Of a stretch of DNA of 39,116 nt, positions 32,484 to 39,116 are shown piece by piece. The stretch lies in NCBI GenBank assembly GCA_026713245.1, contig JAPOOU010000067.1, positions 1 to 39,116 of the forward strand. The letters are read 5' to 3'. The notes beneath the pieces were generated by a model, which saw nothing but the letters and a program-made list of their open reading frames with translations, did no database searches and was not told the origin of the DNA. Made by a program: the position numbers and the translations under genes. The DNA comes from Chloroflexota bacterium. Lineage in GTDB: Bacteria; Chloroflexota; Anaerolineae; Aggregatilineales; Phototrophicaceae. Within the stretch, counting starts at the first letter, position 1; the number at the start of each line of letters is the position of its first letter.

Positions 32484-34625
32484 ATGACCGTCATACAACC
32501 CGACACCACCGTCCGCACCACCTGCCCCTATTGCGGCGTGGGCTGCCAGATGAACCTCCATATCAAAGATGAGCGGATCTACCGCGTCGAAGCGCCGTTT
32601 GACAGCGCGCCCAACTACGGCAATCTCTGCGTCAAAGGCCGTTTTGGTCTGGATTTCGCCACGCATCCGCGGCGACTCAAACGGCCCTTGATCCGCGACG
32701 GCGCGCGCGGGACGTTCCGCGAAGCGAGCTGGGACGAGGCTCTGGATTATGTCAGCGAGCGCTTGTCGGCAATTGTCCGCGAGCATGGCGGCGACAGCAT
32801 CGCCACCTACGCCTGCGCCAAAGCCACCAACGAGGACAACTACGTCTTCCAGAAATGGGTGCGCGCGGTGATGAAAACCAACAATGTCGATCACTGCGCC
32901 CGCCTCTGCCATGCCGGCAGCGTGACCGGCCTGCAATTGGCGATCGGCTCTAGCGCAATGAGCAACAGCATCGCCGAAATGGAAAACCTTGATACCTTCA
33001 TCGTCACCGGCAGCAACACCACCGAAACCCATCCGGTCATCAGCTTGTTCCTGAAAAAAGCGGTGCGCGTGAACGGCGCCAAGCTGATCGTGATTGATCC
33101 GCGCCAGATCGAATTGACAGACTTTGCGACCCTGTGGCTGCGGCAAAAGCCGGGCACAGATGTGGCGGTCTTCCAGGCCATGGCCAATGTCATTGTCAGC
33201 GAAGACCTCTTTAACCCCGCGTTCATCGAGGCCCGCACCGAGGGCTTTGAAGACTATATTGAATCGCTGGAACATTGCAGCCCGGAGTGGGCGGAAGCCA
33301 TCAGCGGCGTACCCGCGGAAGATATTCGAGCCGCGGCCCGCATGTACGCGACTGCCGAGCGCGCCGCGTTTTACTGGGGCATGGGCATCAGCCAGAGTAC
33401 CCACGGCACCGACAACGCGCTTTCGCTGACCAATCTGGCGCTGATGTGCGGCCACGCCGGCAAACCCGGCACCGGGCTCAATCCCTTGCGCGGGCAAAAC
33501 AACGTGCAAGGCTGCTCGGATAGCGGCGGCCTCCCCAATGTCTACACCGCCTATCAATCGGTCGCCGATCCGAAAATCAAAGAGAAATTCGAAAGCGAGT
33601 GGCGTACCAGCCTCAACGACCAGCCGGGCTTGACCGTCACCGAAATGGTCGATGGCGCGCTCATGGGGCAGATCAAAGCGATGATCGTCATGGGCGAAAA
33701 CCCTATGATGAGCGAGCCGAACTTGTCCCATGCCCAGCACGCGCTGGAAGAACTGGACCTGCTGGTCTGCATCGACATCTTCATGAACGAAACGGGCGAA
33801 ATGGCGGACGTGGTCCTGCCCTCGGCCAGCTTTGCCGAAAAAGAGGGCACCTTCACCAATAGCGACCGGCGCATCCAGCGCGTGCGGCAAGCGCTGCCGC
33901 CCGTGGGCGAGTCCCTGCCAGACTGGCAGATAGTCTGTGCCCTCGCCAAACGCATGGAATCCCAGCTCGGCGTCGCCGTCGGCGCCGGCTTCGACTATCA
34001 GCATCCCGAAGAAATCTGGGAAGAGATGCGCCGGGTCACGCCTGACTTCCTAGGCGTCACCTACGCGCGCCTGGAGCAAGAAGGTGGCGTGCATTGGCCC
34101 TGCCCGGCCGCGGATCATCCCGGCACGCCCTACTTGTTCGAGGACGATTTCCCCCGCGGCAAAGGCAAATTCTGGGAACTGGAATACGGCACGGAAAGCG
34201 AATTGCCCGATGAGGAATATCCTTATCATCTGACGACCGGACGCGTACTTTATCACTGGCATGGCGGCACGATGACCCGCAGTTCACGCCTGGAAGAGGC
34301 TTTCCCGGTGCCGATCATCGAGATGCACCCGGCCGATGCCGGCCAGTTGCATGTCATTTCCGGCGATTGGCTGCGCATCACATCGCGGCGCGGGACCGTG
34401 GAGTGCCAAGTCATGGTGACGGGCCGCTCGCCGGCGGGCACAGTCTTCTTGCCCTTCCACTTCGTCGAAGCGGCCGCCAACCTGCTGACGCTGGAGAAGA
34501 TTGACCCGCGCGCCAAGATCCCCGATTTCAAAATGGCGGCGGTCAAGCTGGAAAAGCTGGACCGGGCGGCGACCAACCTGGAAGAGCAAGGCGCGATCAA
34601 AGATCCGACGCACTATGTGCATTGA
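32484..34625 (+). CDS. fdhF: Formate dehydrogenase catalytic subunit (Mo/W-bis-MGD, Cys form)
   Basis: The 713-residue enzyme oxidises formate to CO2 at a molybdenum or tungsten bis-MGD centre. A [4Fe-4S] site near the N-terminus fits C14, C17, C21 and C49. The metal ligand is C142 in ARLCHAGSVTG, encoded by TGC, so it is a Cys rather than selenocysteine form; His follows as in active formate dehydrogenases. Later marks are GSNTTETHP, ENPMMSEP and the C-terminal cofactor-binding YHLTTGRVLYHWHGGTMTRS. The length matches the short FdhF type lacking the NuoG-like N-terminal Fe-S part, which here is a separate gene at 3774. It lies about 28 kb from the other subunits, with mobA 1 kb downstream. 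Confidence 0.93.
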   Translation: MTVIQPDTTVRTTCPYCGVGCQMNLHIKDERIYRVEAPFDSAPNYGNLCVKGRFGLDFATHPRRLKRPLIRDGARGTFREASWDEALDYVSERLSAIVREHGGDSIATYACAKATNEDNYVFQKWVRAVMKTNNVDHCARLCHAGSVTGLQLAIGSSAMSNSIAEMENLDTFIVTGSNTTETHPVISLFLKKAVRVNGAKLIVIDPRQIELTDFATLWLRQKPGTDVAVFQAMANVIVSEDLFNPAFIEARTEGFEDYIESLEHCSPEWAEAISGVPAEDIRAAARMYATAERAAFYWGMGISQSTHGTDNALSLTNLALMCGHAGKPGTGLNPLRGQNNVQGCSDSGGLPNVYTAYQSVADPKIKEKFESEWRTSLNDQPGLTVTEMVDGALMGQIKAMIVMGENPMMSEPNLSHAQHALEELDLLVCIDIFMNETGEMADVVLPSASFAEKEGTFTNSDRRIQRVRQALPPVGESLPDWQIVCALAKRMESQLGVAVGAGFDYQHPEEIWEEMRRVTPDFLGVTYARLEQEGGVHWPCPAADHPGTPYLFEDDFPRGKGKFWELEYGTESELPDEEYPYHLTTGRVLYHWHGGTMTRSSRLEEAFPVPIIEMHPADAGQLHVISGDWLRITSRRGTVECQVMVTGRSPAGTVFLPFHFVEAAANLLTLEKIDPRAKIPDFKMAAVKLEKLDRAATNLEEQGAIKDPTHYVH

Positions 34626-34744
34626 GTCGGCCGCGCTCCATAGCTGCACATGTTTGATTTACCGTTGAAAATGGGGCAAATGCGATTCCGTGTTGTCCGA
34701 TATACCATATGTGGTGAACACGATTGCCAGTTCGAGCGCAGCGA

Positions 34745-34820
34745 CGCTCCCCCTCTCCCCTTGTGGGAATTCTGCCCCCGTTTAGCGGCGGGACCGAGGG
34801 GGCACAGGGCCGGGGGTGAG
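34745..34820 (+). repeat. GC-rich repeat R3, copy 3 (diverged)
   Basis: cgctccccctctccccttgt, gggaattctgcccccgttta, gcggcgggaccgagggggca and cagggccgggggtg follow the same order as copies 1 and 2, with a shorter C/G core. Confidence 0.7.
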
Positions 34821-34937
34821 GGGTAGAAAAGCGACAATCGCGCCCTAATACCAATCAAGCCTTGTCGAGGCGACCCTCGGTGTCCTCTGTGGTTTATTGC
34901 CAATAATCTGAATTGCACCCCGCAATTCCAGCATATA

Positions 34938-34965
34938 TTGATATTGGGCAGTTACATGATACGAT
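34938..34965 (+). promoter_or_regulatory. Promoter of the MntA/HepT-like pair
   Basis: -35 TTGATA (34938-34943) and -10 TACGAT (34960-34965) are spaced by 16 bases. A strong GAGGAGGA ribosome-binding site (about 34977-34984) precedes ATG 34991. Confidence 0.5.
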
Positions 34966-34990
34966 TTAGTCAGGAAGAGGAGGATACGCT

Positions 34991-35302
34991 ATGAGCGATT
35001 ATGTACGCGTCGATCTTCCAGAAGACAAAATCCGCGAATACTGTGCTACGCAGCCTATTCGACGCCTTTCTGTATTCGGCTCCGCCGCTCGGAACGAGCT
35101 TACGCCAGAGAGCGATATCGACTTGCTCGTGGAGTATCTGCCGGATGCGTCCGTCGGTCTATTTGACATGGGCGGGCACCTGATGGACCTGAGCGATATC
35201 GTCGACCGTCGTGTGGACCTGTGTACACCGAATGGGCTTAGCAAGTACATTCGTGACGAAGTTATTGCGAGCGCGAGACTCATCTATGAAAAAGAGTCCT
35301 GA
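34991..35302 (+). CDS. mntA: MntA-type minimal nucleotidyltransferase antitoxin
   Basis: The 103-residue protein has the nucleotidyltransferase motif FGSAARNELTPESDIDLLVE (29-48): the GS pair at 30-31 and catalytic D42 and D44. In the studied HepT/MntA pairs the antitoxin attaches AMP groups to a tyrosine of the HEPN toxin and so blocks it. The next gene encodes a HEPN protein and starts 17 bases before this one's stop, the usual order and overlap for this system. Confidence 0.9.
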   Translation: MSDYVRVDLPEDKIREYCATQPIRRLSVFGSAARNELTPESDIDLLVEYLPDASVGLFDMGGHLMDLSDIVDRRVDLCTPNGLSKYIRDEVIASARLIYEKES

Positions 35303-35636
35303 TCGTGATCGCTTGCATCTATTGCATATGCGCGACGCGGCGACACAAGCGCGGCAGTTCATCAGTGGTCGCAGCCGTGAAGACTTTGACAATGACCTTT
35401 TCTTCCAATTTGCCCTGGCTAAAGCGGTTGAACTCATTGGGGAATCTGCCAACCGTATTTCAGAAGAATTGCAGTTACAGCATCCGCAAATACCCTGGAG
35501 AAGAATCATTGGTATGCGGCATGTGCTAGTTCACAACTATTGGCGGGTTGAGAAAGACGTGATTTGGGAAACGGTCCAAACGCACATTCCGACCCTCATT
35601 ACCCAGCTTGAACAACTCCTCGAATCAACGGATTAG
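35286..35636 (+). CDS. hepT: HepT-like HEPN toxin (DUF86)
   Basis: The 116-residue helical HEPN protein has the RNase motif R-x4-H as R78...H83 (GMRHVLVHNYW), followed two residues later by Y85, the tyrosine modified in known systems. ATG 35286 is inside the end of the antitoxin gene, giving a 17-base overlap. Known relatives cut tRNA or mRNA when free of MntA. Its stop TAG overlaps a GTG that could start mobA, linking this pair to the cofactor gene. The GAGTCC after the start gives no sign of a separate promoter. Confidence 0.88.
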   Translation: MKKSPDRDRLHLLHMRDAATQARQFISGRSREDFDNDLFFQFALAKAVELIGESANRISEELQLQHPQIPWRRIIGMRHVLVHNYWRVEKDVIWETVQTHIPTLITQLEQLLESTD

Positions 35637-35647
35637 TGCTACGAGCG

Positions 35648-36253
35648 ATGGGCTCAAGACTTAAGCATCTCACAGTCGCCATCATCGCCGGCGGGGCGAG
35701 CAGCCGCATGGGCCGCGACAAAGCCTTCCTCAAGCTCGGCGGACTGACCCTGATCGAACGCGTCATCGCCGCCAGCGCCAATTTGGGGCAATCCGAAACC
35801 ATATTGATCACCAACAAGCCCGATGCATACGAACATCTGGCGCTCCAGACGTATGGTGATGTAATCTCGGGCATGGGGTCGCTGGGCGGCATCTATACGG
35901 CGCTGACGCGGGCGGCCAACCCGGCGACGCTCGTCCTGGCATGTGACATGCCCTTTATCAACCCAGACTTGTTGCGCTTCATGATCGCGCAACTGGACGA
36001 GGAAACGGATATCGTCGTTCCGCGCGTCGACGGCTATCCCCAGGCTATGCACGCCATCTACAAAAAAACTTGCCTGGCGCCGATACGCGCGCAACTCGAC
36101 GCGAATCGCCTCAAAATAATCCGCTTCTACGGCCAGATGCGCGTCACTTACCTCGACGAGCCCGACTACGCGCCATACGACGCCGAGGCTCGTTCTTTCA
36201 CCAACTTGAATACCCCCGCGGAACTTGCACGCGCGCGCCAAATGATCGAATAG
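35648..36253 (+). CDS. mobA: Molybdenum cofactor guanylyltransferase MobA
   Basis: MobA adds GMP from GTP to molybdopterin, giving the guanine dinucleotide cofactor that FdhF needs. The nucleotide-binding signature is VAIIAGGASSRMGRDKAFL (near the start), followed by LACDMPF with the Mg-binding Asp and a late FTNLNTPAEL motif. The length of about 200 residues is normal. ATG 35648 is taken as start. A GTG at 35636, overlapping the stop of the HEPN gene, is an alternative that would couple translation to the toxin gene. Neither has a strong Shine-Dalgarno. It is on the same strand as fdhF, 1 kb upstream. Confidence 0.9.
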   Translation: MGSRLKHLTVAIIAGGASSRMGRDKAFLKLGGLTLIERVIAASANLGQSETILITNKPDAYEHLALQTYGDVISGMGSLGGIYTALTRAANPATLVLACDMPFINPDLLRFMIAQLDEETDIVVPRVDGYPQAMHAIYKKTCLAPIRAQLDANRLKIIRFYGQMRVTYLDEPDYAPYDAEARSFTNLNTPAELARARQMIE

Positions 36254-36341
36254 CGCTAGCAGCCGCCTGATGCCCGTTTGCCCCGCGCCCACGCCCCGCC
36301 GTCGAACGGGAGATCGAACGCTTGAATGGACGGGAACCTGA

Positions 36342-38168
36342 TCACTCCTCAGCCAGCTCAATCGCGGCCGCTTTGATTTGCGCGGCGCGGATGCGCTCCA
36401 GGTCGAATTTCCGGCCCCGATCGAATTTGTAGATGCCGTTCTGTTCTTGATAGATATCCGTCAACTGTGTATAGCAGTAGCCGAACATGCTGACATCGTC
36501 GAGCAAAATGGCGCAGAGTTTTTCGAAGCGGTCGTAGAATTCTTCGAGGTCGCGCGGACGTTCGCCATAACCCCAGGAGTCCTCGCCCTTTTTGACATCC
36601 GGGTTCCACCAGATGCCGCCAAACTCACTGACGAAATAGGGCTGATCGCGGTAAGGAATCGACCAGCGCTTATTGCCGACCAGGCGCGCCGGCAGTCCCC
36701 AGCTATCCGCGCTGTTGAGATAGGGCTTGCCTTGCGCCGTACCCGCGTGCCGCTCGCGGAAGGTATCGGGATCTTGCGTATAATCGTGGCTGTCGTAGAC
36801 ATCGGCTTCGGGCACCCGGTGTGAATACCCCGAGGTGTCGAGCACCGGGCGCGTGCCGTCTATCGCCTTGGTCGCCAGGTACATGCCACGGGTGACGTCA
36901 TCAAGCATGGTGATGCGGTCGGTCAGCGTTTGCCAGGTCTCGTTGAGCGGGCACCAACCGACAATGCTGGGATGGGAGTAGTCGCGTTCGAGGCATTCCA
37001 GCCATTGCGTGATGTAATCGGGACCGGGCTTTTGATGCTCGCCATCGAGTGGACCGTTGGCGCTGCAGCCCCAATCGCCAAATTCACCCCAGACGATATA
37101 ACCCAGCCGGTCGGCATGATAAAGAAAGCGCTCTTCAAAGACCTTCTGGTGCAGGCGCGCGCCGTTAAAACCGGCGGCCATGCTCAATTCGATATCTTCG
37201 ATCAGCGCGGCATCGCTCGGCGCGGTCATGATGCCGTCCGGGTAATAGCCTTGGTCGAGCACCAGGCGCTGGAAGACAGTCTTGTTATTGATCTTGATCG
37301 CCTTGCCTTGGATCGAAATGCCGCGCATGCCGGCGTAGCTTGTCGCGCTGTCAATCGTATTGCCCTCAGCGTCTATCAGCGCGATCTCGAGATCATACAG
37401 CTGCGGCTCGCCGACCGCCCACAGCTTGAGCCGATCTTCGGGCACTGGCAGTTCGAGCTGCGGCGACAAATCGAGTTCGGCCGAGCATTCCGCCGTCACG
37501 ACCTCGCCGTCCCCGTCGCTCAGGGTGGCGCGCAGGCGCAAGCCTCTGGCGTTGGCGCTGATCGGCTGCTCCAGGCGAAAACGCTGATTGGCCAGATCTG
37601 GCGTGATCCGCGGACGCCGCAGCGAAATCGCCGGCGCCGGCTCCATCCAGACCGTCTGCCAAATGCCGGTCGTACGCACGTAGATAGCGCCTTCCGGCCC
37701 GTACTCGCGCGCTTGTTTGCCGCGCGGCTGCGGCCGCTGCCCGTCATCGCGGGCGCGCAGCACAATGGTGATCTCGTCGCCGGGCTCGGCGACTCCGCTC
37801 AAGTCGCAGCTGAACGGCGAAAACCCGCCGCGATGCCGGCCGACTTCCTGGCCGTTGACCCAAACCGTGCTGTCGTAATCCACCGCCTGGAAATGCAGCA
37901 AGACGCGCTTGCCCGCCCACGAGGACGGGATGGTCGCCCGCCGCCGATACCAGACGGCGCTGTAATAATCGTGATCGCCGATGCCGGACAACTCCGACTC
38001 CGGGCAGAAAGGCACAATGATCTTGTCATTCAGTTCGCGCTCCAGCAAGCCACGGTGGATGCCGCTGTCGCCCTGGTCAACTTCAAATTGCCATTCGCCA
38101 TTCAAGCACAACCAGTCCTCGCGGACAAATTGCGGGCGGGGGTATTCGTTGCGCGGGATATCTGTCAT
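36342..38168 (-). CDS. Glycoside hydrolase family 2 (beta-galactosidase/glucuronidase-like)
   Basis: The 608-residue GH2 enzyme has an N-terminal jelly-roll (REDWLCLNGEWQFEV, about 16-30; VDYDSTVWVNGQEVGRHRGG), an immunoglobulin-like domain and a TIM barrel. The acid/base is E410 in PLNETWQ and the nucleophile E515 in FVSEFGG, both typical of the family. ATG 38168 is chosen because AGGAG lies 7 bases upstream; the longer open frame adds only MNRLKKQEQN. No signal peptide, so it probably acts in the cytoplasm on imported oligosaccharide. The short length fits the simple GH2 group (beta-galactosidase, mannosidase or glucuronidase); the sugar is not determined. Confidence 0.9.
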   Translation of the reverse strand: MTDIPRNEYPRPQFVREDWLCLNGEWQFEVDQGDSGIHRGLLERELNDKIIVPFCPESELSGIGDHDYYSAVWYRRRATIPSSWAGKRVLLHFQAVDYDSTVWVNGQEVGRHRGGFSPFSCDLSGVAEPGDEITIVLRARDDGQRPQPRGKQAREYGPEGAIYVRTTGIWQTVWMEPAPAISLRRPRITPDLANQRFRLEQPISANARGLRLRATLSDGDGEVVTAECSAELDLSPQLELPVPEDRLKLWAVGEPQLYDLEIALIDAEGNTIDSATSYAGMRGISIQGKAIKINNKTVFQRLVLDQGYYPDGIMTAPSDAALIEDIELSMAAGFNGARLHQKVFEERFLYHADRLGYIVWGEFGDWGCSANGPLDGEHQKPGPDYITQWLECLERDYSHPSIVGWCPLNETWQTLTDRITMLDDVTRGMYLATKAIDGTRPVLDTSGYSHRVPEADVYDSHDYTQDPDTFRERHAGTAQGKPYLNSADSWGLPARLVGNKRWSIPYRDQPYFVSEFGGIWWNPDVKKGEDSWGYGERPRDLEEFYDRFEKLCAILLDDVSMFGYCYTQLTDIYQEQNGIYKFDRGRKFDLERIRAAQIKAAAIELAEE

Positions 38169-38265
38169 GTTCTGCTCCTGCTTTTTGAGTCTGTTCAATT
38201 ATGTTTTTCAAAATAAGTCGCTATGACATTCGATAATCGCGATATGAACCAATATTGTACAAACA

Positions 38266-38287
38266 GGGCGAGCCCGAAAGCCCGCCC
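38266..38287 (-). terminator. Intrinsic terminator of the sugar-binding protein gene
   Basis: On the minus strand GGGCGGGC-TTTCGG-GCTCGCCC forms an 8-bp stem (one mismatch) followed by TGTTTGT. It is placed about 145 bases after the stop of the binding protein gene, with repeat R1 copy C in between, and before the GH2 gene. Confidence 0.55.
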
Positions 38288-38336
38288 CGTTGCTTGTGAC
38301 TCGCCTTGACTTGTGCGTCCAGGCCCGTCCCTGTCG

Positions 38337-38434
38337 CCTGTTTACGTAAACCGCGTCGCTCTAGCGACGAGAAGGCTTACGAAATCGCGTGAGCGCGACA
38401 TTCCTGGGACCTTTTCGCTGCCGCCGAGCGGCTA
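38337..38434 (+). repeat. Dispersed structured repeat R1, copy C
   Basis: cctgtttacgtaaaccgcg to gctgccgccgagcggcta with the hairpin CGTCGC-TCTA-GCGACG. It has an insertion (ttcctgg) near the second stem. Its last bases, GGCTA, give the TAG stop codon of the minus-strand binding protein gene, just as copy D does for sulfatase 1. Confidence 0.85.
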
Positions 38435-39116
38435 CTCAAATAGGGCGAAGTCTTCCAGACGAGTCTGGGCGTCGGCCAGCGCCTGCTCGGGACTCTTCTC
38501 GCCGATCATGGCGGCTGACAGTTCCTCGTCCATCACCGATTCAAATGCGGTGCTCCAATTCTCGCGCGGCGGAATGACAGCGCTTGGGACGAATTCGGCG
38601 TATTCCTGACGGTGCGGATAGCTGTTGTACACGTCACTCGTCACGACCGATGTATTGACAGCCGAGTGGCCCGTGCGCGCCCATTCGATATTGTTGTCAT
38701 TGAGGTAACGCAGGAAGGTCAATGTCGCTTCAAGCGTCGCCGGGTCCGGGTCCTCGCCTTGCGGAATGATCCAGGCGTGACTGCCAGCCCAGGCGGCCGG
38801 CTGGTCGTACACCGTTGGGAAGTTGTGCACGTAGTAATTCTTCAGCGCGCCTTCCGGATCGGCGACCTGGTTGTCGTAGAAGTTGACGACCCAGGTGCCA
38901 TTGATATGGCCGCCGTTCTCGCCATTCAGGAAGATTTCTTCCGATGCGGGGTAATCGACATTGTCGGTGATGTGCCCTTCGTCGCGCAGCATAATCAGGA
39001 AATTCAGCGCGTTCAAGCCCGCTTCCGTGTTGATGTCGGGCAGACCGTCTTCGGCTTCAACGGTGCCGCCTTCTTGCTGATAAACCAGCGCCATCCAGTT
39101 GCGGCCTAGCCCCTTG
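38432..39116 (-). CDS. Extracellular sugar-binding protein (ABC, family 1), C-terminal part
   Basis: The gene enters from the right edge; 228 codons are seen, without a start. The sequence GRNWMALVYQQEGGTVEAED, then AGLNALNFLIML, EEIFLNGENGGHINGTWVVN and SHAWIIPQGEDPDPATLEAT are typical of the second lobe of family 1 sugar-binding proteins. The C-terminus ends QTRLEDFALFE and its stop codon is formed by repeat R1. It is on the same strand as the GH2 gene but separated from it by a terminator, so it may end an operon whose permeases lie outside the window. Confidence 0.88.
   Translation of the reverse strand, partial: KGLGRNWMALVYQQEGGTVEAEDGLPDINTEAGLNALNFLIMLRDEGHITDNVDYPASEEIFLNGENGGHINGTWVVNFYDNQVADPEGALKNYYVHNFPTVYDQPAAWAGSHAWIIPQGEDPDPATLEATLTFLRYLNDNNIEWARTGHSAVNTSVVTSDVYNSYPHRQEYAEFVPSAVIPPRENWSTAFESVMDEELSAAMIGEKSPEQALADAQTRLEDFALFE

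Larger units (their letters stand above)
34626..34990. other. Intergenic region with repeat R3 and a toxin-antitoxin promoter
   Basis: No gene is supported. It contains a diverged R3 copy (34745-34820), an inverted fragment of the 'CCACAGAGGACACCGAGG' repeat (about 34878-34895) and a promoter just before the mntA-like gene. Confidence 0.6.

Noticed and set aside
32895..32911. Possible selenocysteine in formate dehydrogenase
   Set aside because: The active-site codon is TGC (Cys142), not TGA.
32457..34004. Long open frame (515 codons) on the minus strand
   Set aside because: It lies wholly inside the well-recognised formate dehydrogenase gene on the other strand; such antisense frames are common in GC-rich coding DNA and the translation has no recognisable motif.
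36930..38216. 428-codon plus-strand open frame
   Set aside because: Antisense to the GH2 gene, whose catalytic residues and ribosome-binding site are clear.
321..38434. Possible CRISPR array from the repeated 90-base units
   Set aside because: The copies are kilobases apart, in both orientations, with no regular spacers and no cas genes.
1..39116. tRNA, rRNA and phage or transposase genes
   Set aside because: I looked for tRNA T-loops with matching stems, rRNA signatures and transposase or integrase motifs and saw none; a covariance-model search could still find small RNAs.

Overview
The window is a stretch of a GC-rich bacterial chromosome with long non-coding gaps, several families of short dispersed repeats and little synteny. 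The mix of secreted sugar-binding proteins, sulfatases, paralogous short-chain dehydrogenases, enolase-superfamily and IlvD/Edd sugar-acid dehydratases, and a split NAD-linked formate dehydrogenase resembles marine or host-associated Chloroflexota (Anaerolineae/Caldilineae/SAR202-like). That placement is an inference from gene content; no rRNA or marker gene is present to confirm it.

Layout. (1) 1-5359: the start of a glutaminase-like gene, then a formate dehydrogenase operon: a NuoE-NuoF fusion, a DUF262-HNH nuclease-like gene wedged between subunits, a 2Fe-2S/2x4Fe-4S subunit, and fdhD. (2) 5455-9915: an MFS transporter divergent from an arabinonate-dehydratase-like enzyme, then a BtrH-like protein. 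(3) 9916-17748: a 669-base gap holding repeat relics and a sulfatase fragment, a secreted protein built of eight two-cysteine repeats, two tandem sulfatases, and a long leader region. (4) 17749-22665: a sugar ABC transporter (binding protein, two permeases) with a GH32 fructosidase. (5) 22747-25350: a rhamnonate-dehydratase-like enzyme and a zinc dehydrogenase. (6) 25402-30735: four paralogous SDR genes plus an SDR relic, interrupted by an island with an orphan DNA methyltransferase, a small protein and an HNH gene that carries a stop codon near its start. (7) 30982-36253: a threitol-dehydrogenase-like MDR, the catalytic formate dehydrogenase subunit, a MntA/HepT toxin-antitoxin pair and mobA. 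(8) 36342-39116: a GH2 glycosidase and the 3' part of another sugar-binding protein gene.

How the genes work together. The formate dehydrogenase parts form one predicted enzyme: FdhA (Mo/W-bis-MGD, Cys ligand), the small Fe-S subunit and the NuoEF-like diaphorase subunit pass electrons from formate to NAD+. FdhD supplies sulfur to the cofactor and MobA makes the guanine dinucleotide form. The catalytic gene and mobA lie about 28 kb from the other subunits. The sulfatases, GH2, GH32, transporter, sugar-acid dehydratases and alcohol dehydrogenases fit uptake and oxidation of plant or algal, possibly sulfated, carbohydrate.

The most unusual points are: defence or toxin-antitoxin genes set inside both formate dehydrogenase loci; the eight-repeat Cys-paired secreted protein; a roughly 90-base structured repeat whose edges supply stop codons and part of a ribosome-binding site; and the gene relics in the sulfatase and SDR regions.
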